From Sebastes aleutianus (Eukaryota; Chordata; Actinopteri; Perciformes; Sebastidae), in NCBI GenBank assembly GCA_916700875.1, contig CAKAKS010000032.1:7317001-7381000 (forward strand): DNA of 64,000 bases, given 5' to 3'. The first letter of the stretch is position 1; each line of letters begins with the position of its first letter. Below the pieces are notes generated by a model, which made no database searches, was not told the DNA's origin, and was given only the letters and a program-made list of their open reading frames with translations. The position numbers and the translations under genes are program-made. Positions 52,501 to 56,279 of this stretch are shown here, one piece after another.

Positions 52501-53428
52501 ACAAACAAATGTTGGTACAGGGTGGACAACATCTTTCTAATCACCTATGAGTGCAGGAAGACCCGACTAGGTGTTTAGATCTTGTGGGGTAGTGGGACAA
52601 TCCTGGTCTGGTGGGCCCAACTGTTACCCAGGAGGGAGTTTTAGCCGGAAATATTAGTCTCCATAAACACACCAAGTGGGACATTCTCTACTAGTTAATC
52701 CTAATCTGTAGACACGCTTCACAGACCCCCAAACTGCACTGTCTGCACTCAGTCTTAACTATTAATCAGGCCCATCTACAGTACATCCACCATGAGGCTA
52801 TTTCACCATTTTCCCAGCTTTTTCCACACAAAAATAACGAGTATCATTAATATGGCAAAGTATCTGATTTCTGGGACAGAATGGAGCAAGTTTCATATAA
52901 CTGGTGGAGAAATAGATAATAAATAGTCCTCAGTCTGCCTAATGTAAAAGCAATGCTAACAGTAGCAGGTTACAAAGTGGGAATAAAAAGAAGGAAAAGG
53001 AAGATATATATACACACATGTCAATAGCATAACCCAAGTGTGTAGCATTTCAGGCATCATTAAATAATGGGTATTAATATGGCAAAGTATCTGATTTGTG
53101 GATAGCAGTTTCATAACTGGTGGAGAAATAAGATAATAAATATTCCTATGCAGCATCACAGTCTTGCCTAATGTAAAAGCAATGCTAACAGTAGCAGGTT
53201 ACAAAGTGGGAATGAAAAGAAGGAAAAGGGAAGATATATGCACATGTCAATAGCATAACGTCACCCAAGTGTGTAGTCAACATGGCATCATTAATAATCT
53301 ATGGAGCTGTTGATCCCACTTTGACTTACCAGCAAACTTTCCAGGTTGATGGCAGACCTGGGCTCTCTGATCATGCCCTCCAGCTTCTTCAGCCGGGATT
53401 CCATCCTCCTCTCCGCGCCCAGCGACAT
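7637..53428 (-). CDS. rock2: Rho-associated coiled-coil protein kinase 2 (ROCK2), 31 coding exons
   Basis: Serine/threonine kinase activated by GTP-bound RhoA; in animals it phosphorylates myosin phosphatase subunit, myosin light chain and LIM kinase to drive actomyosin contraction. The 31 exons, listed separately, total 4128 nt (1375 residues); every junction is GT-AG and every split codon joins correctly. Kinase domain about 78-340: glycine loop GRGAFGEV 85-92, ATP lysine K107, HRD aspartate D200, DFG aspartate D218. The AGC-type hydrophobic motif FVGFTY is at 396-401, a coiled coil runs about 415-1075 with the Rho-binding region about 962-1032, and the PH domain (about 1137-1335) is split by a C1 zinc finger (H1245-C1302). 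The start ATG at 53428 has G at -3 and an in-frame TAA 18 nt upstream (53444-53446). The C-terminal PH/C1 sequence and coiled coil match ROCK2 rather than ROCK1; rock2a rather than rock2b is likely but unproved. Confidence 0.97.
7997..8258 (-). CDS. rock2: rock2 exon 30 (residues 1217-1304), C1 zinc finger
   Basis: Encodes ILYANEGESKKE and then the cysteine-rich C1 finger inserted in the PH domain. Metal ligands include H1245, C1261, C1264, C1280, C1283, H1288, C1287 and C1302. Donor GTAGGA, phase 1. Confidence 0.97.
8406..8484 (-). CDS. rock2: rock2 exon 29 (residues 1190-1216), PH domain
   Basis: Encodes KLFHVRPVTQTDVYRADAKE and IPRIFQ. Donor GTGTGT, phase 0. Confidence 0.96.
8636..9645. 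mobile_element. Harbinger-like element filling most of intron 28
   Basis: Left end AGGCCTGTACTACGAAGCAG; the body matches, in inverted orientation, the complete copy at 50501-51450, including ACCAATCAGAGCT and TCCGGAGCAGG segments. The last about 18 bp of the right terminus are missing, so the element ends near 9643 against the exon 28 donor. A second element is nested inside it (9182-9440). Confidence 0.7.
9182..9440. mobile_element. TTAA-type element nested in the intron 28 transposon
   Basis: Begins at a TTAA and carries an inverted match to the end of the element at 56280-56940 (shared TTCAGCATATTGTAATTCAA and the following tract). The complete Harbinger-like copy at 50501-51450 lacks this piece and has an intact TTAA at the same place, so the order of insertion is clear. 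Confidence 0.6.
9657..9745 (-). CDS. rock2: rock2 exon 28 (residues 1161-1190), PH domain
   Basis: Encodes YVVVSSKKILFYNNEQDKEQ and PYMVLDI. The donor GTGAGT (9651-9656) lies about 10 bp from the end of a transposon that fills the next intron. Phase 2. Confidence 0.96.
9836..9906 (-). CDS. rock2: rock2 exon 27 (residues 1137-1160), PH domain start
   Basis: Encodes TRLEGWLSLPVRNNTKKFGW and EKK, the first PH strands. Donor GTAGAG, phase 0. Confidence 0.96.
9907..10295 (-). other. rock2: rock2 intron 26, no features seen
   Basis: 389 bp of unique-looking sequence between exons 26 and 27. No repeat or RNA gene recognised. Confidence 0.6.
10296..10464 (-). CDS. rock2: rock2 exon 26 (residues 1081-1137), linker to PH domain
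   Basis: Encodes LQMALDSKDSDIEQLRNLLQ followed by a serine-rich acidic linker. In mammals this linker holds protease-cleavage sites. Donor GTGAGA, phase 1. Confidence 0.95.
10646..10837 (-). CDS. rock2: rock2 exon 25 (residues 1017-1080), Rho-binding region
   Basis: Encodes AVNKLAEIMNRK, the core of the Rho-binding coiled coil, then a VDRVGGSRR segment that is longer than in human, then LRRKEKENRKLQLELRSEKE. Donor GTCAGT, phase 0. Confidence 0.96.
10873..11880 (-). mobile_element. 5'-truncated L2/CR1-group LINE fragment in intron 24
   Basis: Read on the minus strand it encodes reverse-transcriptase C-terminal pieces: KFADDTDIVSLLNN with the catalytic FADD, then AFLELNVTKTKDMCIDF, LFCLRKLTKFQVDKSLM, and THPLHSEFKFLPSGSRFRQP. 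Frameshifts separate them at about 11578 and 11427. The 3' end carries a (TTG)n tract, a conserved GGGGACAAATAAAGG end and a TTGAACT repeat tail, typical of fish LINEs of this group. Confidence 0.8.
11994..12958 (-). mobile_element. Internally deleted L1-like element with 14-bp target duplication
   Basis: Flanked by identical TTGCTTTTAATTTT at 11980-11993 and 12959-12972. On the minus strand it starts with a GTGACGTCACCG-containing 5' UTR and an ORF1-like start MGKRDGNKKNAAEQPITDDN (from 12822), then jumps to an ORF2 C-terminal segment with AHHYHVFWDCP and FFGLMPQEWLKRDKYL, and ends in an A-rich tail. Most of ORF1 and ORF2 are missing. It is a non-autonomous derivative; the reading frames contain stops. 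Confidence 0.75.
13062..13156 (-). CDS. rock2: rock2 exon 24 (residues 985-1016), Rho-binding region
   Basis: Encodes ESEKSKDWEQQINQMNKTFD then KQLQTERTLKTQ. The first half differs from human ROCK2; TERTLKTQ is invariant. Donor GTAAGT, phase 0. Confidence 0.95.
13249..13342 (-). CDS. rock2: rock2 exon 23 (residues 954-985), toward Rho-binding region
   Basis: Encodes LEEANRTLTSDVANLANEKE and the start of the Rho-binding region. Intron 23 after it is only 92 bp. Donor GTAATT, phase 1. Confidence 0.95.
13425..14950. mobile_element. Fold-back element in intron 22, split by a hAT-like insertion
   Basis: Arms at about 13425-13680 and 14697-14950 are inverted copies, sharing CTATTTATCAATCTAGATTG, TCTCCAATATAATGGAACTA and ACCCGGTTACTCAAGAT. 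I recognise the sequence as a widespread fish repeat. No transposase is present. The left arm is interrupted by the element at 13679-14405. Confidence 0.75.
13679..14405 (+). mobile_element. hAT-like non-autonomous element, full length (family B)
   Basis: Ends are TAAGGCTGTCAA and GCAAGCCCTA, imperfect inverted repeats. The 8-bp flanks are GTAGGAAG (13671-13678) and GTAGGAAC (14406-14413), the size expected for hAT. The interior has TTAACG-rich ends and conserved GGGTTCTATGGGTACCCACG and CCCACTTTATGATAATCACA blocks. Other copies of this family lie at 20385, 21661, 25606, 29077 and 58120; an interior block is also found at 35455. Confidence 0.8.
15127..15313 (-). CDS. rock2: rock2 exon 22 (residues 891-953)
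   Basis: Encodes DSLAAQLEITLTKADSEQLA and onward to EKDITINS. It is among the best conserved coiled-coil exons. Donor GTGAGT, phase 0. Confidence 0.97.
15514..15617 (-). CDS. rock2: rock2 exon 21 (residues 857-891)
   Basis: Encodes TLYKTQVRELKEECEERNKF and onward to LQEER. Donor GTGGTT is weak but required by frame. Phase 2. Confidence 0.95.
15835..16810. mobile_element. TTAA-flanked element with short gene-like ORF, intron 20
   Basis: TTAA at 15835-15838 and 16807-16810, with inward ends AGGGACTGTATGTAGG and AGGGGCTCTATGTAAG. Inside on the plus strand an ATG at 16079 opens a short frame beginning MESANANKRLFPTTNSNSTK and continuing KKTKVISREARLAKQE before a TGA; the sequence beyond it is degraded. 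A (GA)n tract lies at 16262-16279. Confidence 0.7.
16975..17044 (-). CDS. rock2: rock2 exon 20 (residues 833-856)
   Basis: 70 bp encoding ERQDTDGQMKELQDQLEAEQ and YFS. The acceptor is TGCAG before AGAAAGAC; the alternative two bases later would break frame. Donor GTGAGT, phase 0. Confidence 0.96.
17157..17341 (-). CDS. rock2: rock2 exon 19 (residues 772-833)
   Basis: Coiled coil, encoding VKNLTLKIEQETQKRNLTQN and onward to LEKQNQELR. Very close to the human sequence. Donor GTCAGT, phase 2. Confidence 0.97.
17523..17683 (-). CDS. rock2: rock2 exon 18 (residues 718-771)
   Basis: Coiled coil, encoding LAEERGAKLRLENRILDLEK and ending RLTEE. Donor GTGAGA, phase 0. Confidence 0.95.
17978..18137 (-). 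CDS. rock2: rock2 exon 17 (residues 665-718)
   Basis: Coiled coil, encoding EIDLTYKLKVLQQELEQGEA and onward to AKSESMK. The position equivalent to human Tyr722 is Lys705 here (see findings). Donor GTAAGG, phase 1. Confidence 0.95.
18335..18630. repeat. Dispersed repeat with (GGAC)n tract, intron 16
   Basis: Contains CCAAATTTGAAGTTCCTAAG, AGTTTTCGAGTT and GACGGACGGACGGAAGGACG. This layout is shared by many fish and invertebrate dispersed repeats. I cannot give a family name. Confidence 0.55.
18632..19085. mobile_element. TTAA-type fold-back element (family A), intron 16
   Basis: Outer ends AAGGGATAGTTTAGATTTTTT and, inverted, AAAGGGATTGTTTGG. The interior has inverted copies of CAGACAGCCCTTT and AGCCACCAGACTCCTTTGAC. 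It is the compact version of the composite copy at 28619-30151. The TTAA flanks are eroded here. Confidence 0.7.
19801..20165. repeat. Dispersed repeat with conserved TGACCTTTGACC block, intron 16
   Basis: Contains CAGTGACCTTTGACCACCAA, AAGTGGACGTTTGTG, GAGATATCACATTCACGAGA and ACGGCTGTCG near its end. It is a common repeat in fish genomes. It ends within about 45 bp of the exon 16 donor. The interval 19086-19800 before it shows nothing recognisable. Confidence 0.6.
20207..20313 (-). CDS. rock2: rock2 exon 16 (residues 629-664)
   Basis: Coiled coil, encoding RISGLEEEARQQRQTLSKTE then EKRQLQEKHTDLEK. Donor GTAAAC, phase 0. Confidence 0.95.
20385..20628 (-). mobile_element. Truncated family B hAT-like element, intron 15
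   Basis: Inverted partial copy ending TTGACAGCCCCTA, with TTAACGCGTTATTATTGCG and ATGGATTTCTTAGGTTTTCT. The 5' portion is missing. The interval 20640-21540 after it holds no recognised feature. Confidence 0.75.
21543..21914. mobile_element. Joined fragments of families A and B, intron 15
   Basis: Bases 21543-21660 match the family A end (GATAGTTCGGATTTTTTGAA). From 21661 the sequence is an inverted family B fragment that runs to TTTGACAGGCCTA at 21913. Both are partial; the junction probably results from deletion. Confidence 0.65.
22011..22257 (-). CDS. rock2: rock2 exon 15 (residues 547-629)
   Basis: Coiled coil, encoding LEEANTLLRAESEAATRLRK and onward to ETISDLMG. Donor GTGGGT, phase 1, directly followed by a short TG/GT tract in the intron. 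Confidence 0.96.
22258..22607 (-). other. rock2: rock2 intron 14, no features seen
   Basis: 350 bp, AT-rich, no repeat or RNA gene recognised. Confidence 0.6.
22608..22699 (-). CDS. rock2: rock2 exon 14 (residues 516-546)
   Basis: Coiled coil, encoding NGLRDQLDDMKRRNQNSHIS and ending LQKQ. Donor GTCAGT, phase 0. Confidence 0.95.
23580..23920. repeat. Probable dispersed repeat, intron 13
   Basis: Sequence such as TAACGTTAGGCTATAAATGA and GATGACGTTTAGCAGCCTCA looks like an interspersed fish repeat from general familiarity; no ends or target duplication could be defined. The rest of 22700-23575 shows nothing recognisable. Confidence 0.35.
23976..24475. mobile_element. TTAA-flanked MITE, intron 13
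   Basis: TTAA at 23976-23979 and 24472-24475. Inward ends are AGGGGATCTATTATGC and AGAGGACCTATTATAG, an inverted repeat with a few mismatches. The interior has no coding sequence. It is a short element type abundant in fish. Confidence 0.75.
24529..24664 (-). CDS. rock2: rock2 exon 13 (residues 471-516)
   Basis: Coiled coil, encoding RQLEREKALLQHKSLESHRK. Acceptor TTGCAG, then GTGAGC read as coding Val-Ser. Donor GTGACA, phase 1. Confidence 0.95.
24665..25093 (-). other. rock2: rock2 intron 12, no features seen
   Basis: 429 bp between exons 12 and 13 without recognised repeats or RNA genes. Confidence 0.6.
25094..25142 (-). CDS. rock2: rock2 exon 12 (residues 454-470)
   Basis: 49 bp encoding TATSRLDKISKELEEE, matching the human segment ending KELEEE. 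It is separated from exon 11 by only 98 bp. Donor GTAAGC, phase 0. Confidence 0.94.
25241..25329 (-). CDS. rock2: rock2 exon 11 (residues 425-454), coiled coil start
   Basis: Encodes TAALQKKVHQLEVQLNNEKQ and onward to EHKHR with heptad spacing of leucines. Donor GTACAG, phase 2. Confidence 0.93.
25606..25712 (-). mobile_element. Short family B hAT-like fragment, intron 10
   Basis: Inverted fragment with GCTACAACCTCCGAAAGATTG and ending TTTGACAGCCTTA. Diverged and partly deleted. The remainder of intron 10 (25720-26315) is featureless. Confidence 0.6.
26316..26370 (-). CDS. rock2: rock2 exon 10 (residues 406-424), linker
   Basis: Only 55 bp, encoding LLNASNNVLVTHDNSKGE after the split glutamine codon. 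It is a few residues shorter than the human linker and diverged from it; assigned by exact phase match on both sides. Confidence 0.9.
26490..26649 (-). CDS. rock2: rock2 exon 9 (residues 353-406), AGC C-terminal extension
   Basis: Encodes APVVPELSSDIDTSNFDEIE and the hydrophobic motif FVGFTY with T400, which packs on the N-lobe in ROCK kinases. Donor GTAAGT, phase 2. Confidence 0.97.
26846..26937 (-). CDS. rock2: rock2 exon 8 (residues 322-353), end of kinase domain
   Basis: Encodes EVRLGRNGVEEIKRHPFFKN then DQWTFDTIRD. Acceptor TTTTGAG is weaker than its neighbours, but the frame and homology require it. Donor GTGAGT, phase 1. Confidence 0.96.
27403..27935 (+). other. Unidentified insertion-like block with an open frame, intron 7
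   Basis: GC-richer than the surrounding intron. One plus-strand frame stays open over 27407-27685, ending IDGHPLDALRPYLTDENGFV then TLQ at an AG-GTGAGT-like donor (TTGCAGTGAGTT). An acceptor-like TTTGTGTTTCAG lies at about 27912. It resembles an exon-intron-exon piece of an unknown mobile or captured gene, but I recognise no family. A 16-bp tandem repeat lies inside it at 27714-27759. Confidence 0.3.
27714..27759. repeat. 16-bp tandem repeat, about 2.7 copies
   Basis: Unit CTGCTGTGTGCAGTGG repeats with no mismatches in the first two copies. Confidence 0.85.
27943..27990. repeat. (TA)n microsatellite, intron 7
   Basis: Nearly uninterrupted TA run lying about 100 bp from exon 7. Confidence 0.9.
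28089..28227 (-). CDS. rock2: rock2 exon 7 (residues 276-322), kinase C-lobe
   Basis: Encodes [20 protein letters not shown] and onward to AFLTDR. Donor GTAGAA, phase 2. Confidence 0.97.
28412..28556 (-). CDS. rock2: rock2 exon 6 (residues 228-276), activation segment
   Basis: Contains [20 protein letters not shown], where SPE replaces the common APE as in other ROCKs, and DWWSVGVFIFEM. Donor GTCAGT, phase 1. Confidence 0.97.
29077..29195. mobile_element. 119-bp deletion derivative of family B hAT-like element
   Basis: Both termini are intact (TAGGGCTGTCAA and TTGACAGCCCTA) around only about 95 bp. The 8-bp flanks CTGTTTTT (29069-29076) and CTGATTTT (29196-29203) differ at one position, a good hAT target duplication. 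It is nested inside the family A element. Confidence 0.8.
29319..29925. repeat. Dispersed repeat with CCTCCGCCAAGG at both ends, nested in intron 5
   Basis: Starts GGCACTCGGAGAGCGCAGAC and carries an internal ACAGACAGACAGACAGAGAG tract and a terminal TATTACCTCCGCCAAGGCCA. It interrupts family A sequence that is continuous in the copy at 18632. Confidence 0.6.
30329..30589 (-). CDS. rock2: rock2 exon 5 (residues 141-227), HRD and DFG motifs
   Basis: Carries the hinge MVMEYMPGGDLVNL, catalytic loop IHRDVKPDN with D200, and LADFGT with D218. The segment LCCAFQD replaces human LFYAFQD. Donor GTGAGT, phase 0. Confidence 0.98.
30590..30939 (-). other. rock2: rock2 intron 4, no features seen
   Basis: 350 bp, AT-rich, no recognised repeat. 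Confidence 0.6.
30940..31077 (-). CDS. rock2: rock2 exon 4 (residues 95-140), catalytic lysine
   Basis: Carries [20 protein letters not shown] with ATP-contacting K107 and the acidic helix-C segment WEERD. Ends at PWVVQ. Donor GTATGT, phase 0. Confidence 0.97.
31172..31530. mobile_element. hAT-like MITE, intron 3
   Basis: Ends TAGGGCTGCAAATAAGGATT and, inverted, TAGAGCTTCAATGATTAATT. Only a 5-bp GTTAC match could be found on both sides. The interior AAATGTCAGAAAATAGTGAA is shared in part by the copy near 40628. Non-coding. Confidence 0.7.
31813..31913 (-). CDS. rock2: rock2 exon 3 (residues 61-94), glycine-rich loop
   Basis: Contains the start of the kinase domain and the ATP-binding loop GRGAFGEV (85-92). 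Acceptor ACTCAG, donor GTGAGT, phase 0. Confidence 0.97.
31985..32600. repeat. Possible degenerate repeat in intron 2
   Basis: The start CCGCTTCACACCCAGCATGC looks like a DNA-transposon terminus, but the matching end was not found. No coding content could be supported. Low confidence. Confidence 0.25.
32856..32937 (-). CDS. rock2: rock2 exon 2 (residues 34-61)
   Basis: Encodes DSLNALVLDLDYPALRKNKN and onward to the start of the RYEK motif, part of the N-terminal dimerisation region. Donor GTAAGT, phase 1. Confidence 0.95.
35345..35900. mobile_element. Chimeric repeat: hAT-like end fused to family B interior
   Basis: Begins TAGGGGTGCAAGAAAATATTGATAC and then, from about 35455, carries the family B interior (AAACTAGAAAACCTAACGAA, GGGTTCTATGGGTACCCACA). 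It ends CATCATCCCTAG. The outer terminus matches the repeat at 37612, so two families appear combined or nested. Confidence 0.6.
37517..37561. repeat. (TG)n microsatellite, intron 1
   Basis: About 20 TG units, uninterrupted after position 37525. Confidence 0.95.
37612..37975. mobile_element. hAT-like MITE with GCAATATATCGC-rich interior
   Basis: Starts GGGTGTAAGAAAATATCACT and closes near ACAGCCCTAAT. Repeated TGCAATATATCG blocks. Related to the first 110 bp of the element at 35345. Confidence 0.55.
38858..38881. repeat. (TA)n microsatellite, intron 1
   Basis: Twelve uninterrupted TA units. A degenerate ATATCG-containing repeat follows to about 39060. Confidence 0.9.
40628..40985. mobile_element. 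hAT-like MITE interrupted by a second element, intron 1
   Basis: Outer parts (AGCTGCAACTAACAATTATT and TCTATAAAATGTCAGCAACT) match the MITE at 31172-31530. Bases 40672-40852 are foreign: they begin CAGTGGTGGCCAACCGGG and end GGCTGGAACCACTG, a terminal inverted repeat of another family. Confidence 0.65.
44460..44638. mobile_element. Truncated TTAA-type MITE
   Basis: Ends CCCAAAATGTCAAACTATTCC then TTTAA and contains GCTAAGCTAAGCTAACCGGC. It is a partial relative of the complete element at 61576-61883. Confidence 0.65.
45366..47062. mobile_element. hAT-like repeat of intron 1, split by a LINE insertion
   Basis: Left end TAGGGCTGGTACACC with ATTGCGATT-rich subterminal sequence; likely right end TCCTCACCCCTA near 47062. 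The part 45636-45720 plus 46339-46490 matches 63780-63990 without interruption, showing that the LINE at 45731-46328 is a later insertion. The right boundary is tentative. Confidence 0.5.
45731..46328 (+). mobile_element. Rex3-like (RTE-clade) LINE 3' fragment
   Basis: Plus-strand frames encode a reverse-transcriptase C-terminal region: AKLSIYQSIYVPTLTYGHEL, then QAAKMSFLRRVAGLCLRDRV, then MPPGRLPLEVFRARPTG, RPRGRPRTRWRDCISRLAWE and LLRLLPPRFGPR before a stop. Frameshifts and stops break it. The 3' end is a (GATG)n tail, as known for Rex3. Target duplication ATGTAATGTT (45721-45730) and ATGTGATGTT (46329-46338). Confidence 0.8.
48400..48945. mobile_element. hAT-like MITE nested in the 48008 repeat
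   Basis: Ends TAGGCCCAGATCACACTGAG and, inverted, TAAGGCCCCAATCACACTGA form a clear terminal inverted repeat. No clean 8-bp duplication was found. It contains the 12-bp tandem repeat at 48479-48521. Confidence 0.65.
48479..48521. repeat. 12-bp tandem repeat, 3.6 copies
   Basis: Unit GCGCTCCGCTCT repeats without mismatch. Confidence 0.9.
50501..51450. mobile_element. Complete Harbinger-like non-autonomous element, intron 1
   Basis: Terminal inverted repeats AGGCCTGTACTACGAAGC and AGGCCTGTACTACAAAGC; flanking CTG trinucleotides on both sides are a likely 3-bp target duplication. No transposase. It is the uninterrupted partner of the copy in intron 28. Confidence 0.7.
51507..51947. mobile_element. 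hAT-like non-autonomous element, intron 1
   Basis: Ends TAGGGATGCACCGATTTATCG and, inverted, TAGGAATGCACCAGTTGTG. Flanks CAAAATAT and CAAAAAAA agree at six of eight positions. The interior carries ATCGGCC repeats near both ends. Confidence 0.75.
52841..53304. repeat. Tandem duplication of about 230 bp beside exon 1
   Basis: Copy 1 is 52841-53070 and copy 2 is 53071-53304. Both contain ATATGGCAAAGTATCTGATT, AAGCAATGCTAACAGTAGCA and GTCAATAGCATAAC. They differ by small indels. The second copy ends about 25 bp from the exon 1 splice donor. Confidence 0.85.
53330..53428 (-). CDS. rock2: rock2 exon 1 (residues 1-33)
   Basis: Begins MSLGAERRMESRLKKLEGMI and ends ESLL before GTAAGT. It is shorter than human exon 1, which has a Pro/Gly-rich extension of about 14 residues. 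Intron phase 0. Confidence 0.95.
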
Positions 53429-54290
53429 GGCTGCAGCGGCTCCTTACCAAAAGTTCAGTAAAAATAGGTTTTCCCAAAACTGTTTTGGGAGTTTTACATG
53501 TGAAAGCTCTTTGTTCCTGCTGGCTAATGGCCGTGGGGGCCTAGCGGAGCAGCCTTGAGGCTCTCTCTCTCTCTCTCAGCCCACCCAACTCGCCCCCAAC
53601 ACGAATAGTCTGCACAATGAGGACAGAAAATAGTCCCAAAGCAGACTCCAACAAACTTAGTGCCAAGTTTAGCTAGACTCCAGTCCGCTAGCTAGTTCCA
53701 GCTAATTAAAGACAGCGTCACTCTTGAGTTATCACCTCCCGTTAAGTGAAAGATGCATTTTTCTTTCCAAATAAAGTTTGAATGTGTGGAGAGATACCAG
53801 CAACAGGCAGCAGGGCGTTTTCTTTGCCCCCTCTCTCTCTCCTCTCCTCTCCTCCCCTTCCCTTTGGAAACGCTTTGCTCTTCTTCAGTCTAAACTCCGC
53901 TTCTCTTCAGCCCATCCAGTGTCGTCTGAAGCCCGTTACTGTTGTAGTTTCTCCTCAGTGCTGCCACAAGTCCTCCAGAGGGGCGATAATAATAATAATG
54001 TCTGTTCTCCCGCGCTGAATATTTAATAAGCAGAAGACACTCGCTTCCTGGATTTCTTCTCGCATTTTCGCATGTGTCCTCCTCCTCGTCTTTGTCCTTG
54101 TTATTGGGGTTTTACTCACAAAGATAAGTAGTTTGACTCGGAGAGAAAAGTCCTCCAGCGGCTGAGTTCTTCTTCACATCTACACACCAACACACACACT
54201 GCTGCCTGACTGTGGAGTCTCTCCTCCCCCTCACATCAACACACTGAGGACTACGTTACCCAGAAGCCACCTGGTCTGTTCTGTCCTCCT
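53429..54290 (-). promoter_or_regulatory. rock2: rock2 5' UTR and promoter region (extent estimated)
   Basis: Unique, GC-richer sequence just upstream of the start codon, with a CT tract (53563-53577), no convincing TATA box, and a factor-binding motif at 54250-54269. The in-frame stop at 53444-53446 shows the coding region begins at 53428. The transcription start cannot be fixed from sequence; a further non-coding first exon is possible. Confidence 0.5.
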
Positions 54291-54456
54291 GCACTTCTAC
54301 CTCTCTGACTGTTATTATGTCCTTATACATTCAAGTTATTTTAAAACGAATAATTCATTATTACAATTATTTATAATTATATAATACATATAATATATAT
54401 ATAATATCATATAATATATATGTATATAATATATATATAATATACAATATAATATA

Positions 54457-54487
<31 letters not shown>

Positions 54488-55125
54488 TATAATAATTTAT
54501 AATTATTTACAGAGTAAGTTATGCGTATTTGCAAATCGCCCTGTATTTTTGTGGATGTGACTTTACTGCACCTCTACCTCTGACTGTATTATGTCCTTAT
54601 ACATTGAAGTTATTTTAAAACGAATAATTTATTATTACAATTATTTATAATTATATAACATATATAATAATATAATAATATATATATATAATATATAAAA
54701 TATATATAATATCATATAATATATATATAATATATATAATATCATATCATATAATATATATATAATATAATATAATATATATTATATATATATATATAAT
54801 AATTTATAATTATTTACAGAGTAAGTAATGCGTATTTGCAAATCGCCCTGTATTTTTGTGGATGTGACTTTACACAACACAAATACAAAAATACATGTTT
54901 GTGGCTAGTGAAATATTTGCAGATCATGGTACACATTTGTGGAATGTCTTCTGTGGGTTACAACTAATAAAGTTCAATACAAACTTCCATGAATAATTGG
55001 CTGGTAAATAGACAAGCACACATTATATGATGACAGACAAACAGATATCAACACACTGAGGACTCAGTTACCCATAAGCCACCTGTTCTGTCCTCCTGCA
55101 CCTCTACCTCTCTGTCTGTATCTGT
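54235..55125. repeat. Local tandem segment repeats with AT-rich cores, upstream of rock2
   Basis: A unit beginning at CACTTCTACCTCTCTGACTG (about 54292) and ending GCGTATTTGCAAATCGCCCTG is repeated at about 54570-54860. Each copy contains a long (AT)n core. A third partial match, CAACACACTGAGGAC through ACCTCTACCTCTCTG, lies at 55050-55115. Confidence 0.8.
54250..54269. promoter_or_regulatory. Candidate ZNF143/THAP11-type motif
   Basis: ACTACGTTACCCAGAAGCC resembles the promoter motif ACTACAATTCCCAGAATGC bound by ZNF143 and THAP11 in vertebrates, with several mismatches. It sits about 820 bp upstream of the rock2 ATG, at the edge of unique sequence. Confidence 0.35.
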
Positions 55126-55214
55126 CCTTTACTTGTTTATACAGGTGTGTTAAACCAATAATTAGCTCAAAACCAGGTTATTCCAAAGCCAGCTAAAAGT
55201 ACAGATTCAGAGAG

Positions 55215-56279
55215 TTTGCCTTGTGTGTTGCTATTTATTTATTTGTATTTATTTCTGTATGTATTAATGTATTCTTGCATTTATTTATACATTTGTTTAT
55301 TGCAATTTTCTTTTATTTTTAATTTTTTTAATTTATTATTTATTTCAGCATCAGCAACCAACCAATGTGAGGATAGCACCCTATGTATCAATGCTTGTCA
55401 CAGCGGCCAGGGGTTCAAATCCGACCCCGTGGACTTTTGCACCATGTCATCCTCTCTCTCTCACAACTGTCACTGCCTCTGCCAAATCAAGGTAAAAACA
55501 ACCAAAAAGCAAAGAAAACAAAGCTGAACAAAATGTAAAAATAAAATAACATTTAATTTTATATGTCCTGTTTAATTATCAACTTTTATTTATCTATTCC
55601 AATATTTATTCATTTATTCATATATTCATATTTCATTTACTTATTTTTTACGGCCTGGGGTCATTATCAACTTGTATTTATTTATTTCAGCATCTATTTC
55701 TCTATTCTTTTTACTTGATTTTCTTTAAAAATGTGTTTAATATTTGCTGTGAAAATGGATCCCTTTCAAATTAAGCTTTGTATATTAATGTTTGGTGGCA
55801 CCATTTTCACTTAAAATAGAAAGTCAATTTATATTTAATATATTATTTTTATATGGTCATTGGCAAAAAATGTAGGTGAAAAATAACAAATAAAATAACA
55901 TATTAAGATTTTTATGTCCTGTTTAATTATCACCTATTATTTATAAGTACCTGCTCAAACCATAGCTGATATTAGTTATCTAATCAACTCTTAAGGATCA
56001 TGTGCACTTCGGGGTTTTCTGACAAAATAATAATAATAGTTGAGTTCACTTGGATTAATTAGGTGAGAATTGAAACTAATTAAGTATGAGACTGATATAT
56101 TAAATCGACTGGATAGCCGGACAGATTCTTCCTTGTCTAATCATTGTAATGAATAAATAAATAAATGATAATACTGTGTGAGAGTTTGGGGTGTTGTTGT
56201 CAGAAAATGTGACATATTCTGTTTCACACAACAGAGGGAGCTGTTGGACCACAGATGCATCCCTTCACCTTGCTCCAAT
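55215..56279. other. AT-rich intergenic stretch
   Basis: Rich in TTTA/ATTT simple sequence (55225-55345 and 55590-55720). No coding sequence supported. Confidence 0.6.

Larger units (their letters stand above)
32938..53329 (-). other. rock2: rock2 intron 1, about 20.4 kb
   Basis: Large first intron, the usual place for regulatory elements in ROCK2, but none could be identified from sequence alone. Recognised content is listed separately: repeats at 35345, 37612, 40628, 44460, 45366, 48008, 50501, 51507 and 52841. The stretches 33100-35340, 35910-37510, 39180-40620, 41650-44450, 47070-48000, 49100-50480 and 51960-52840 show no feature I can support beyond short simple repeats. Confidence 0.7.
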
